In this document: positions 8,814 to 17,619 of the stretch, piece by piece | Layout: each line of letters begins with the position of its first letter | Numbering within the stretch: the stretch's first letter is position 1 | Assembly (NCBI GenBank): GCA_023334545.1 | Contig: JAADVB010000139.1 | Span: forward strand, 1-48,821 | Direction of reading: 5' to 3' | Source: Salisapilia sapeloensis | Lineage: Eukaryota > Oomycota > Peronosporomycetes > Peronosporales > Salisapiliaceae | Length of the DNA stretch: 48,821 bases | Made by a program: the position numbers and the translations under genes | Notes under the pieces: model-generated | The model's input: the letters and a program-made list of their open reading frames with translations, nothing else | Databases searched by the model: none | What the model was told of the DNA's origin: nothing

Positions 8814-11800
8814 ATGGGGAATACCACGTCTACTTCATCAACGAAAGGAAAATCTAGTCAGACTTCTGAAGTAAAGGAAGAACCACCAGTGGCGACAAAT
8901 GATGTTTCGACACATGAAAGTGAAGAAATTGATGAAGAAGGTGCTATGCCGGAATTTCAAGTCCTGTCGGCAGCACAGCGAAGTGTTACCTTTGATGAAC
9001 GACAGTGTGTGACCATCTCAAGTACTGCGCCGTTATCAGATTTCCGACCACTTCAACGCGCAGCGACGTACGATCCTCGACTACGCACGAAGAGGTCGTT
9101 GCTCACGGCGGATGATGTCATGCATCGACGCTTCTTCAACGCGCGAGAACGTCGTCGATCTGCTGCGGACGTGTCGTCGTCTATTGTCAGTACTTTGCAA
9201 AAGCCGAGTAAAGTCAAGGATGAAGTTTTGGAGAAGAAGAATGCCATTGTCGTCGTGGATCCGTTTTCCACCGGTACGACGCTTGCGCAGAAGGCATTAG
9301 CCAGGGGATATAGTGTTGTTGGCATTTATTCGGATACGTTGGAAGTTATGCAAGAACTTATTGCTCACGTACCGAAGGAGCTGTCCGCCCAGTTCACGAC
9401 GACACTCGTACACGATGCTAGTAACAGCGACAGCTTCGATGAAATCGTGGGCATGTTAAAGGACATGAGTGATAAAAGTGAGTTAAATATCATTGGTGTA
9501 CTTGCTGGTGCTGAAACAGGCGTCATGCTTGCCGATAAGCTCTCGGAGACACTGCACTTAACTACGAATGGTACCAAGGGCTCCGATGCTCGTCGAAACA
9601 AGTACAAGATGGGAGAAAAAGTCCGTAGTAGTGGTCTGCGTGCCGTGAAGCAACGTGCTGTGACGAAATGGTCTCAAGTCGTGGAGTTTGTGGAGCAGGA
9701 ATTGCAACCAGACCCGTTCCGAGTGATCGTAAAACCAGTCGAGAGCGCCGGTAGCGATGACGTGACGTTGTGCTACTCTATGGAGGACGTTCGTCGTGCC
9801 TTTGGTAACATCCAAGGTAAGATCAACTCTCTAGGTCTCGAGAACACCATGACGTTAGTCCAAGAATACTTGGACGGGACGGAATACGTCGTAGACACTG
9901 TCAGTCGCGACGGTGTGCACAAGGTCGTGGCTGTGTGGGAGTATGACAAGCGTGCTGTCAACAACGCACCGTTCGTCTACTACGGCGTCTTGCTTCGTCC
10001 AGCGTCGGGTCCGTTGGTCACTCCGATCGTCGACTACATTTTAAAAGTGGTAGACGCGTTGGAAATCAAGCACGGACCAGCACACGCCGAAGTCAAATTG
10101 ACACAAGCCGGAGAACCTTGTTTAATTGAGATCGGGTCTCGTTGTCATGGAGGAGGTGGCGCCTACCTCGATATTGTCAATCCTTGCATCGGATACAACC
10201 AAGTCGAGTGCACATTGGATGCATACTTTGATGCAGATGCCTTTGACGCTCTGCCGAAGAAGCCATCTACATTAAAGAAGCATGGCTGTGAAGCAATGCT
10301 CGTGTCGTATGAGCAAGGCAAACTCAAGAGTTACCCTGGTCTAGAAGAACTTCGAAGCTTGTCTTCGTACGTGACGGACTACATGATCCTCGAGGTCGGA
10401 GATGAACTTCCTATCACAGTCGACATGTACGGGACACCTGGAAGTATCTTGATGGTTCATGAGGATAAAGAAACCTTGGACCGAGACTATGCACGCATTC
10501 GAGAGCTTGAGCACGATGGTATGTACGACATCGAACCAACGAAATCTGATGCGGATGAAGAGAAGAAAGAGGTGGTTGTGGTCGTCGATCCTTTCACAAC
10601 TGGTGCAGTCGTGGCGCATCAGCTCATTGCGAGAGGATACGACTGCATCTGTGTCTACAGCGACAAACTAGAGAATGTGGAACACATTGCGAGTCTCATT
10701 CCCGAAGGACTCACACTGGAGTTTGCTGCCACCGTTGCGTACGACGGTGACGTCGCTGCAACCGCCAAGGCCGTACGCAACGCTGCCAAGCGTGTCGTGG
10801 ACAAGAGCGATGACTCACCCCCTCTCTCGCCACGCAGAAAGGACCAGCGACTAGTTAAAGCGGTCTTCCCGGGCGCAGAACTAGGTGTCCGGCTCGCCGA
10901 TGCACTCAGTGACGAACTCGGTCTCGTCGGCAACGAGCTCTCTCTCTCATCTGCGAGACGAGACAAGTACCTCATGGGCGAGAAATTACGCTCGAGTGGC
11001 GTTCGTGCTGTGAAACAAGTGAAAGCAACGTCGTGGGAAGAAGCAGAACACTTTATCACGCACGAACTCCAGCCAGAACCTTTTGAAGTCGTTCTAAAAC
11101 CTCTCGAGAGTGCTGGTACAGAAGATGTCGTGCTATGCATGTCGATGGAACAAGCGAAAGAAACATTTGGTAAGATCTTAGGGAAGATCAATGGTCTCGG
11201 GATTGCGAATAACGCTGTGCTCTTGCAAGAGTACTTGGACGGTGATGAGTACGTCATTGATACCGTCAGTCGAGATGGTAAACACAAGGTCGTTTGTGTC
11301 TGGAAGTACGACAAGCGTCGTGTAAATGACGCTGCATTCGTCTACTTTGGTCTCTCGGTTGTCCCATGCGAAGGTTTCATCCATGAACTCATCGAGTACC
11401 AGCTCCAAGTCCTCGATGCATTGGGTATTAAGAACGGACCAGCACATGGCGAAGTAAAACTATGTCGAGGAAGTCCTGTGCTCATTGAAGTCGGCGCCCG
11501 ATGCCATGGAGGTGAAGGTGCTTGGATCCCAATAGTCAACAAATGCGTCGGATATAATCAAGTCGACGCTGCCATCGACAGTATCCTCGATGCCGATGCT
11601 TTTGACAAGTATCCGGATCGTCCGACGCAATTGCTTGAACATGGATGTGAAGCCATGCTCGTATCGTACAAGGAAGGTATCCTCAAGTCCGTACCAGGTC
11701 TCGAGGAGATCATTCAGATGCCTGCTTTCTTAAAGAAAGAGATTTTTGTCTCGAAAGGAGATGCATTGCGACGTACGATTGATATGTTTTCGACACCAGG

Positions 11801-11897
11801 AAGTATCATGCTTACGCACAAAGATAAGCAAGTGCTTGAAGCGAATTTATCGAGGATTCGAGAACTTGAAATCGATGGACTCTTTGAGCTGGAGTAA
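8814..11897 (+). CDS. Tandem ATP-grasp protein with N-myristoylation signal
   Basis: The protein has 1027 residues. It starts MGNTTSTSS, which fits the N-myristoylation rule (Gly2, Ser/Thr6), so it may be membrane-anchored. After a disordered N-terminal part, two homologous halves begin at about residues 143 and 585, each with the opening VDPF[ST]TG. Each half has a Rossmann-like preATP-grasp part, the ATP-binding loop VKP[VL]ESAG, the segment QEYLDG-x-EYV-x-DTVSRDG, and the C-terminal metal/catalytic part IE[IV]G[SA]RCHGG. The usual Asn of the E-x-N-x-R motif is Gly in both halves. Both copies keep their motifs, so both may be active. ATP-grasp enzymes form carboxylate-amine or carboxylate-thiol bonds through an acyl phosphate; the substrate here is unknown. 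ATG 8814 is the first ATG of the frame; upstream codons in frame begin only with TTG. The 3' end is 25 bases from a convergent gene. Confidence 0.87.
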   Translation: MGNTTSTSSTKGKSSQTSEVKEEPPVATNDVSTHESEEIDEEGAMPEFQVLSAAQRSVTFDERQCVTISSTAPLSDFRPLQRAATYDPRLRTKRSLLTADDVMHRRFFNARERRRSAADVSSSIVSTLQKPSKVKDEVLEKKNAIVVVDPFSTGTTLAQKALARGYSVVGIYSDTLEVMQELIAHVPKELSAQFTTTLVHDASNSDSFDEIVGMLKDMSDKSELNIIGVLAGAETGVMLADKLSETLHLTTNGTKGSDARRNKYKMGEKVRSSGLRAVKQRAVTKWSQVVEFVEQELQPDPFRVIVKPVESAGSDDVTLCYSMEDVRRAFGNIQGKINSLGLENTMTLVQEYLDGTEYVVDTVSRDGVHKVVAVWEYDKRAVNNAPFVYYGVLLRPASGPLVTPIVDYILKVVDALEIKHGPAHAEVKLTQAGEPCLIEIGSRCHGGGGAYLDIVNPCIGYNQVECTLDAYFDADAFDALPKKPSTLKKHGCEAMLVSYEQGKLKSYPGLEELRSLSSYVTDYMILEVGDELPITVDMYGTPGSILMVHEDKETLDRDYARIRELEHDGMYDIEPTKSDADEEKKEVVVVVDPFTTGAVVAHQLIARGYDCICVYSDKLENVEHIASLIPEGLTLEFAATVAYDGDVAATAKAVRNAAKRVVDKSDDSPPLSPRRKDQRLVKAVFPGAELGVRLADALSDELGLVGNELSLSSARRDKYLMGEKLRSSGVRAVKQVKATSWEEAEHFITHELQPEPFEVVLKPLESAGTEDVVLCMSMEQAKETFGKILGKINGLGIANNAVLLQEYLDGDEYVIDTVSRDGKHKVVCVWKYDKRRVNDAAFVYFGLSVVPCEGFIHELIEYQLQVLDALGIKNGPAHGEVKLCRGSPVLIEVGARCHGGEGAWIPIVNKCVGYNQVDAAIDSILDADAFDKYPDRPTQLLEHGCEAMLVSYKEGILKSVPGLEEIIQMPAFLKKEIFVSKGDALRRTIDMFSTPGSIMLTHKDKQVLEANLSRIRELEIDGLFELE

Positions 11898-11922
11898 CTC
11901 GAGAATGAAAATTTATTTTTAC

Positions 11923-14274
11923 TTACAAACTATGATGTTCGTCACATGCAGCTATCTTGCGGACGATACCGTCGTAACTACATTGTTGACAGTACCCTGT
12001 ACGCATGCGAGGTGCTGACGGTGGCTTTCGATGGGCTTGGAGAGCTGGTAGACGACGTGGCTTTACCTTGATGTCTGTGAGAAGCGTTGGCGGATACTTG
12101 TGCTGGATGTCATTGTCCCATTCGTTTCGGCGAGACATGGAGGTTGGGCGTTGAGGGAGGTAGCTCGGACTTTTATTCCCGCTGGTTGTTCGTCGCTTGG
12201 GCGAGGATACGGATGGGAGGGGCGTCTCGACTGCAGAGATGGATATGTTCGTTTGTACTTCGACATCTAGTAACGTTCGAGAGTGGCGAGGAGTAGTGCT
12301 GCGGGAGATCGGACTTGGTTCTCGAGAACATTTGATCGGAGGAAGAGGACTTTGAGGTGGTGATGGACGGGTTGGGACTTTCAGAGGCGATAGAGGATGC
12401 TCATAGAGTTTCAGATCACATTCTCCTACATTAGGCTCAAAGACAGGTTCAGGTGATGTCGGCCTTGATAAGGGTCTGTTCTTTTGCTTCACCTCGCACG
12501 ATTCACTCATCATAGAAGTTTCTGACCAATGCTCATTGTCTTTAGTATTGACATCGACGACATCGTTAGTCTGCGTGACTTCCTTTTCTGTTGTAGTGCT
12601 CTCTTCTTTCTCTGACAGAGTTTTGCTGATCTCTATGTCTTCATCTTCGACAAGTACCTCCGTAGTTATTACTTCTTTTGAGGGAAGTGCACATGCATCT
12701 ACTACGAGAAACACAACTTCAGTAGTAATGATACTGGTAAGTCTCGATGTAAAGACACTTGATGCATCCTCGGCGTCCTCATTCACATCTTCGTCAGGAT
12801 TCTCGATGACGCTATCCTTTTGTAATAAATCTAGACCATATTCGAACGAGTTCGGCACGTTTTCAGGGGTGAAGAAGTTGGGTAGTCTTGGTGTAAACAC
12901 ATTTGGTTTATGCGCCACATTCTTGCTCGGAATCTCGTCAAAGACGTTTGAGGTCAACGATTCCTGCAATTCGCTTTCACATATTTCCAATTCGGCTGAA
13001 ATAAACTCATTATGGATGACATCAGTACATTCCGGCACCAATACACTTGACTCAAGCTGTGCACTCTCTTTTTCTTCCTTACCAAGTACCTCCGAAACCT
13101 TTGCTTCCTGTGATCTTCTTGTATAAGGCTCCAGCACTGCTGAAACGAATTCTGTGGCGACTATACGACTATGTGATGGCTTAAAGACGCTTGATTCGTA
13201 CTCTAGATATACATGTTCTTCCTCCGTATGTACCTCTGAGGCACATACGTCATGAGGAGTGTTCATGTAAGGTTTGAGCAAGGATGAAACAAACTCAGTC
13301 GCGACGATACGAGTCACCGTTGGTATCGAGATACTTGATTCGTCGTCGACATTCTCGTGCGTAATTAAAAGTATCTCTGATACAATCCCTTGCTGTGATT
13401 CGTATGTGTAAGGTTCCAACAAGGCTGAAACAAATTCAGATGCGGCCACACGCAAAGGTGGTGGGGTCAAGATACTCGCTTCGAGCTCAACATTCTCATT
13501 CTCAGCTTCAAAAATCGATGTCAGACTACTCGTTCTTCTTTCCTTCCGGCTACTAGCCCTCGCGATAACAGGGATTTCAGTTGACATTTTGGCGGGACTG
13601 GCAGGTTCGCATACTTTTTGCGTCTCTTTCCATTCTGCCTGCTTTATGCCAGACTTTCCAACTTGAGCTCCCATCGAAGCTATCTTGGCAACTAAAACAT
13701 CGACAGTCGATAGGACTTTGGCCGTTGAATACCGATGAATAAGATCCCCATGTAATACATTTTTGGACTCTGTTAATGCATCACAATTACTTGTACTACT
13801 TTCGCGATGAGATTCTTGAATATGACCGATACACAAGCCTTTGTTACTTTTCTCATCGCTAGAACCCGAACGATCATAGCTCTCTCTTCTTGCAGACATT
13901 GACAGGTCTTTTACTATACTCTCATTCATGGTGCGTATGTACTCGATGCTAGACTTCTGATACTTCCCTCGAGAATCGCTCGTTACCTCCATCGACTTGC
14001 CAAGTGAACAAAGCACGGTGAAGATGCTATCATCGACAACGGACTGAGCTACACCCGCGACAGATACAAGCTCAGTGAAAACGTTAATTGCGTAGCTGTC
14101 ATTCACCGTATCATTCTCCAGGCTGTGGCGATGCGTTGCAATATCGCTCTCGGGCTTCATATCTATATCTCTTGAATGAGCTATTTCCTTAGAAATTGTT
14201 GACTTCATATCCTTCAAGACACCGTGGATAACGGTGAGAGGATCTCCAGGAGCATTGTCGACGTCCATATTCAT
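11923..14274 (-). CDS. Disordered protein with 48-residue repeats, unknown function
   Basis: The protein has 783 residues and I do not recognise it. The middle carries about six head-to-tail copies of a roughly 48-residue unit. Their core is [IV]VA[TS]EFVS[AS][VL]L[EK]PY in the three best copies, followed by a SEVL-like phrase. The conserved Glu codon recurs at 13435, 13294, 13150, 13006, 12862 and 12718, that is, one 141-base step then four exact 144-base steps, though copies 5 and 6 are strongly diverged. The C-terminal third is Pro/Ser/Arg-rich with many SP/TP sites. The last 25 residues carry a CxxC and a CDEHH group that could bind a metal. The remainder is acidic and Ser/Thr-rich. The start is the first ATG; an in-frame ATG lies two codons on. 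There are no introns. The protein may be a scaffold or cytoskeletal factor, but this is a guess. Confidence 0.75.
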   Translation of the reverse strand: MNMDVDNAPGDPLTVIHGVLKDMKSTISKEIAHSRDIDMKPESDIATHRHSLENDTVNDSYAINVFTELVSVAGVAQSVVDDSIFTVLCSLGKSMEVTSDSRGKYQKSSIEYIRTMNESIVKDLSMSARRESYDRSGSSDEKSNKGLCIGHIQESHRESSTSNCDALTESKNVLHGDLIHRYSTAKVLSTVDVLVAKIASMGAQVGKSGIKQAEWKETQKVCEPASPAKMSTEIPVIARASSRKERRTSSLTSIFEAENENVELEASILTPPPLRVAASEFVSALLEPYTYESQQGIVSEILLITHENVDDESSISIPTVTRIVATEFVSSLLKPYMNTPHDVCASEVHTEEEHVYLEYESSVFKPSHSRIVATEFVSAVLEPYTRRSQEAKVSEVLGKEEKESAQLESSVLVPECTDVIHNEFISAELEICESELQESLTSNVFDEIPSKNVAHKPNVFTPRLPNFFTPENVPNSFEYGLDLLQKDSVIENPDEDVNEDAEDASSVFTSRLTSIITTEVVFLVVDACALPSKEVITTEVLVEDEDIEISKTLSEKEESTTTEKEVTQTNDVVDVNTKDNEHWSETSMMSESCEVKQKNRPLSRPTSPEPVFEPNVGECDLKLYEHPLSPLKVPTRPSPPQSPLPPIKCSREPSPISRSTTPRHSRTLLDVEVQTNISISAVETPLPSVSSPKRRTTSGNKSPSYLPQRPTSMSRRNEWDNDIQHKYPPTLLTDIKVKPRRLPALQAHRKPPSAPRMRTGYCQQCSYDGIVRKIAACDEHHSL
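12640..13510 (-). repeat. Tandem 144-base coding repeat (about six copies)
   Basis: The units encode 47-48 residues each inside the gene at 11923-14274. The register is kept at 144 bases between copies 2 to 6 and is 141 bases between copies 1 and 2, while sequence identity falls from the N-terminal to the C-terminal copies. This indicates old unit duplication with selection on protein length. Confidence 0.8.
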
Positions 14275-14412
14275 TTCGTTCGAGTGAAAAAGAGATTAGA
14301 ACTCTGTACGTGAGAAGATCGTCTTCCTCTATTTATGCGATTACCCTACATGCCTTATTCTGCTTTTTATAGACCATTCGCGAGTTTGAGTACTATCGCA
14401 TCAAATCTCAAA

Positions 14413-15941
14413 ATGGATCATGCGACAAGGTTGAACGAGCTCGCAACTGTACATGGTCGATACCAAAGGTAGACACTACCATAATCTCATCTTACGACCC
14501 ATGGACGAGATGCCAAACGAATGTTATATCTTGTAGCAAGTTTGTGAGAAGGTTTGCTGCCAAATCACGCTTTCCTCGCCCGATAGTAAGAGGGCAGGTA
14601 TGGGAATCGTACTTCATGCGCAAGTCTCGCTATGAAAAGCAAGTACGTTCTCAATCTCTTTTATAGTAACCTAGCTTAATCTAGGCTTGCTTTAACTTCT
14701 CGCTAGACGATTATTCAACAACCTTGGATATATCCGATGGCCGCACAAAATCTTGCTTCTATTCTTATACAGGTTCAAACGACTTTGATTCCTCCCTGAA
14801 GTGATCTCTGTCTAACAACATGAGATAGAAATATGTTCGAGGAATGCTCGTTCGAATGCACAAGGATACCTCACCAAATTCTTGCAAGGTCAAACCATCG
14901 TTTTTATCGCCAATCCAGCGCTTCATTCAGTATGGAAATGGTTCTTTTACGGATGATAATGGCTTTCGATACTTTACAGCAACAGTTCTCCAGTCATGGT
15001 ATCGAATGGTGAGACTTCGTTGGCGGTATAACCTTCAGCGATGCGCAGTCTATCATATTGCTGCACTCCAAATCCAGTATACATGGAAAGCCCAATCTCA
15101 ACACCGCATGACTCATGCGCAGGGCATATCTCCACACTCTCTACCTACTAGACAAGAGAAAGCTGCTTTGATATTGCAAGCCACATGGAAACGCTATACG
15201 CAGGCTCGGATCTATCATTATTATCGTGATCTTTTATCTTTTAGAGGTACAGGAGATCCAGGCCGAATGCTACGTGCGATCAATCCGAGCGAAGCCGGCC
15301 TATTGGATACTGCGATGGGAGCGCATGTACGATTCCGTCTTGGTGGTTTGTCATTTCCACCAACGATTTACTATAAAATTTATACGTCCCGAGCTGTTTG
15401 TGACTTGAATGCATTCAGTCCAAAGGACTACGCACTGGAGCGACAAGAACCATCGAATACGGACCAAAAGCATGCCATCAAGCCACAGAAGCGCTGGTTA
15501 AGAGTAGGAAATGCCTATTATCGTGTTAAGCAGCAGGCATACGACACATCTCACTGGTACAAGCGTCTTGAAAACAATGGCTGGCGGCCAGTTACTGCCA
15601 AAGTAATGGCAGAAGCACTAGCAGATCCAGTTTACGTGGAAACCTCGAAGAAAGAGCAACATAATTATCACTACTCTCGACTCGTGCGAAAGGAAGACCT
15701 CGTACAACAGCGTCGCATTCGTAAGCGTGAATGGATGGTGAAGCTATATACACAAGGAATGAAGCGGCAAGAGAATGACATGAAGGATCAAAAGCTTGCA
15801 AAAACGGAGAATGAAGACTGGGAAGAAAAAGCCGAAGAAATGTTCGAGTGGGCATCGAGTTTGGACTATGATCAGTACCTAGAAAACTGGCACCAGCTCG
15901 GACAGACCGCTTCAACGGATAACCAAGACACAGAGTTATAA
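14413..15941 (+). CDS. IQ-motif protein (C11orf65/MFI-like), four exons
   Basis: Exons are 14413-14468, 14537-14642, 14707-14772 and 14829-15941, giving 446 residues. Introns are 68, 64 and 56 bases long, all GT..AG; the third has a CTAAC branch site but a weak donor (GTTCAA). Splicing keeps one frame and joins ILIQ to KYVRGMLVRM, which makes a complete IQ motif and supports the model. Other IQ-like helices are WESYFMRKSRYEKQ, VLQSWYRMVRLRWRY, ALQIQYTWKAQ and LILQATWKRY. The central block INPSEAGLLDTAMGAHVRFRLG and FPPTIYYKIYT resembles the conserved core of animal C11orf65/MFI-type proteins as I remember them; a database search would settle this. IQ motifs bind calmodulin or EF-hand light chains, and a flagellar role is plausible next to an axonemal dynein. 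A shorter model starting at ATG 14844 would lose the first IQ motifs. Confidence 0.75.
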
Positions 15942-16068
15942 GAAAATAAAATCATGTTACAATACGCATTACAATCTGGTGTGCTAGCTTCTTCATCACT
16001 AGCTATTCAATACAAACTCACATCCATACATTCCATGTAGGTTCCGCTCCTTGTTGTCGTGACTGTGC

Positions 16069-17016
16069 TTATTGGAAAAGCGTCGTCAACACCTTTTTGG
16101 TCATTTCAAAGGTGCTGAACATGACCGCTGCATGCGGCACTACCCGCATCAAGTTCGGCAGTGTACCACGATACAGCGCGGGGAACCCTTCATAACGTAC
16201 AATTTGACACATACAATCCCAGTTGCCTCTGTAGCGAGTCACTGGATCGACTTGCAGACGCTTCTTGACCGTATCGAATGGATAGGCAGCCGTTTGAGCA
16301 ACCGCACCCGCGACACTTCCGCACACTAAGAAGTCGACTGCATCCAGCTCGTGCTTGTTGACATTTTTCCATCGAAAAGCAGGCCAACGATGCTGATATG
16401 CAAACAACTTGAGTCCTTCATAAGCTCCGAACTGGACGCCTTCAAACGGGATGGCACCAGCGATCCCAGAGCCACTGCCTCGATAGAGACCTTTGATTCC
16501 CTCCTTTTGATAAATCATCTTGACACCTTGAGTGAGCCCTGAGATGGATGTCGACGAGGTGCTTGGCGCTTGGACGATCAAACGCGTGCGAACGACTTCA
16601 AGTGGGTACGTCGCCATGGTCGCGAGGAGACCGGCGGTCGCACCACAGAAAGCTCGTTGCATATTGCTCGGGTTCGTTTTGTCCACAAAGCGGGACTGGA
16701 GAGTGTCAAAGAGGAAGAACTTGGCTCCAGCGTACGGTCCAAGACGGCAGCAGCCGATCCAGTTTCCACGCCAAAAGCCTCGAAGACCATCCATATAGTA
16801 GAGATCTCGAACTGTTTGGGTGAGGACATTGGACATCGGGAGTGGAGACATGGCGTGTGGAGGCTTTACTTGGATCCTGATTTTCAGCACATCGAGAGGG
16901 GAAGTAAAGGAACGCGTAACGCAGCCAGCGACGACACCTGCCACGATGGACTGAGTGCCGGACAACACTGGAGCATGGGACACAGCAACCAGTGATCCTT
17001 CACCAGTGGAAGTCAT
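16069..17016 (-). CDS. Mitochondrial carrier family protein (SLC25 type)
   Basis: The protein has 315 residues, the usual carrier length. Three repeats of about 100 residues each carry the Px[DE]xx[KR] signature: SPLDVLK (near residue 39), YPLEVVR (near 140) and YPFDTVK (near 245), each starting the second half of a two-helix unit. Phrases such as GFWRGN, GLYRGSG and ALYRGTLPNLMRV are the family's matrix-helix motifs. Such carriers exchange metabolites across the inner mitochondrial membrane. The pattern is closest in my memory to thiamine-pyrophosphate or related nucleotide carriers, but the substrate is not proven. ATG 17016 is the first ATG of the frame. The frame stays open for 81 more codons upstream without an ATG, then meets a stop, so a spliced leader is conceivable. 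Confidence 0.88.
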   Translation of the reverse strand: MTSTGEGSLVAVSHAPVLSGTQSIVAGVVAGCVTRSFTSPLDVLKIRIQVKPPHAMSPLPMSNVLTQTVRDLYYMDGLRGFWRGNWIGCCRLGPYAGAKFFLFDTLQSRFVDKTNPSNMQRAFCGATAGLLATMATYPLEVVRTRLIVQAPSTSSTSISGLTQGVKMIYQKEGIKGLYRGSGSGIAGAIPFEGVQFGAYEGLKLFAYQHRWPAFRWKNVNKHELDAVDFLVCGSVAGAVAQTAAYPFDTVKKRLQVDPVTRYRGNWDCMCQIVRYEGFPALYRGTLPNLMRVVPHAAVMFSTFEMTKKVLTTLFQ

Positions 17017-17619
17017 TGTGTCGTTGTTTACCACTTGCGTATCGATGAGATAGTTGAGAACGGAGAGACTATATTCCTTGGAAACTTGGTTCGGGACGAG
17101 CGGTTGGAAATCTGGGTGACTATATCTCTTGGACACTTGCGTTTGTGAGGATGACGAAATCGAAATCCCGACGACTGTTTTCCTTGGACTTGCGTCTGTA
17201 AGAGTAAATGGGAAACTGAGAGACGAGAGCAGGGCCAAAGCGATAGAAAGGGAGAGCACGGACCGCTACTTCAAGTTGAAATGTATCCGAGATAAAATGA
17301 ACGCATTTGATTGGCGGATCTTGAAAGGTCAGATACCATCTCTGTCTACGCTTTTACAAGCTCTTAAACATAGAAATGGGGAGGCCAGTGGTAGTGGCCG
17401 TTTGCTGCCATAGTGAAAATGGGTTTTGATAAGATCCTCCTTGTTTTTAGATGATATCGAAGTAGTTAGATCATATCAAAGCGTAGATGCGTTCAATTCT
17501 AGAATATATCCTCCTTTACATGACGTCTGGTGGCGGTTAAAAATTATTTTCAACGCCTTCATGACCTGTAGTGCATGAAACGCCTTTAGAGTGGCAACGC
17601 CTACTTTTGGTGGCTAGAC
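17017..17619. other. Divergent promoter interval
   Basis: This interval separates the carrier (minus) from the PH-like gene (plus). The carrier's frame remains open to 17259 without an ATG. A pyrimidine-rich stretch ending TTACAG on the minus strand could be the 3' end of a 5'-UTR intron. Two short upstream ATG frames precede the plus gene (ATG at about 17560 and 17575), so its transcription start is probably after them. Confidence 0.35.

Noticed and set aside
10655-11314. Minus-strand frame of 219 codons
   Set aside because: Lies wholly opposite the second ATP-grasp half and has no protein-like domain pattern.
12536-13126. Plus-strand frame of 196 codons rich in Ser and Thr
   Set aside because: It is the antisense of the acidic repeat region of the minus-strand gene, and the Ser/Thr richness is a by-product of Glu and repeat codons opposite.
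17129-17413. Plus-strand frame of 94 codons
   Set aside because: Lies in the divergent promoter interval and lacks features; the neighbouring gene starts at 17620.
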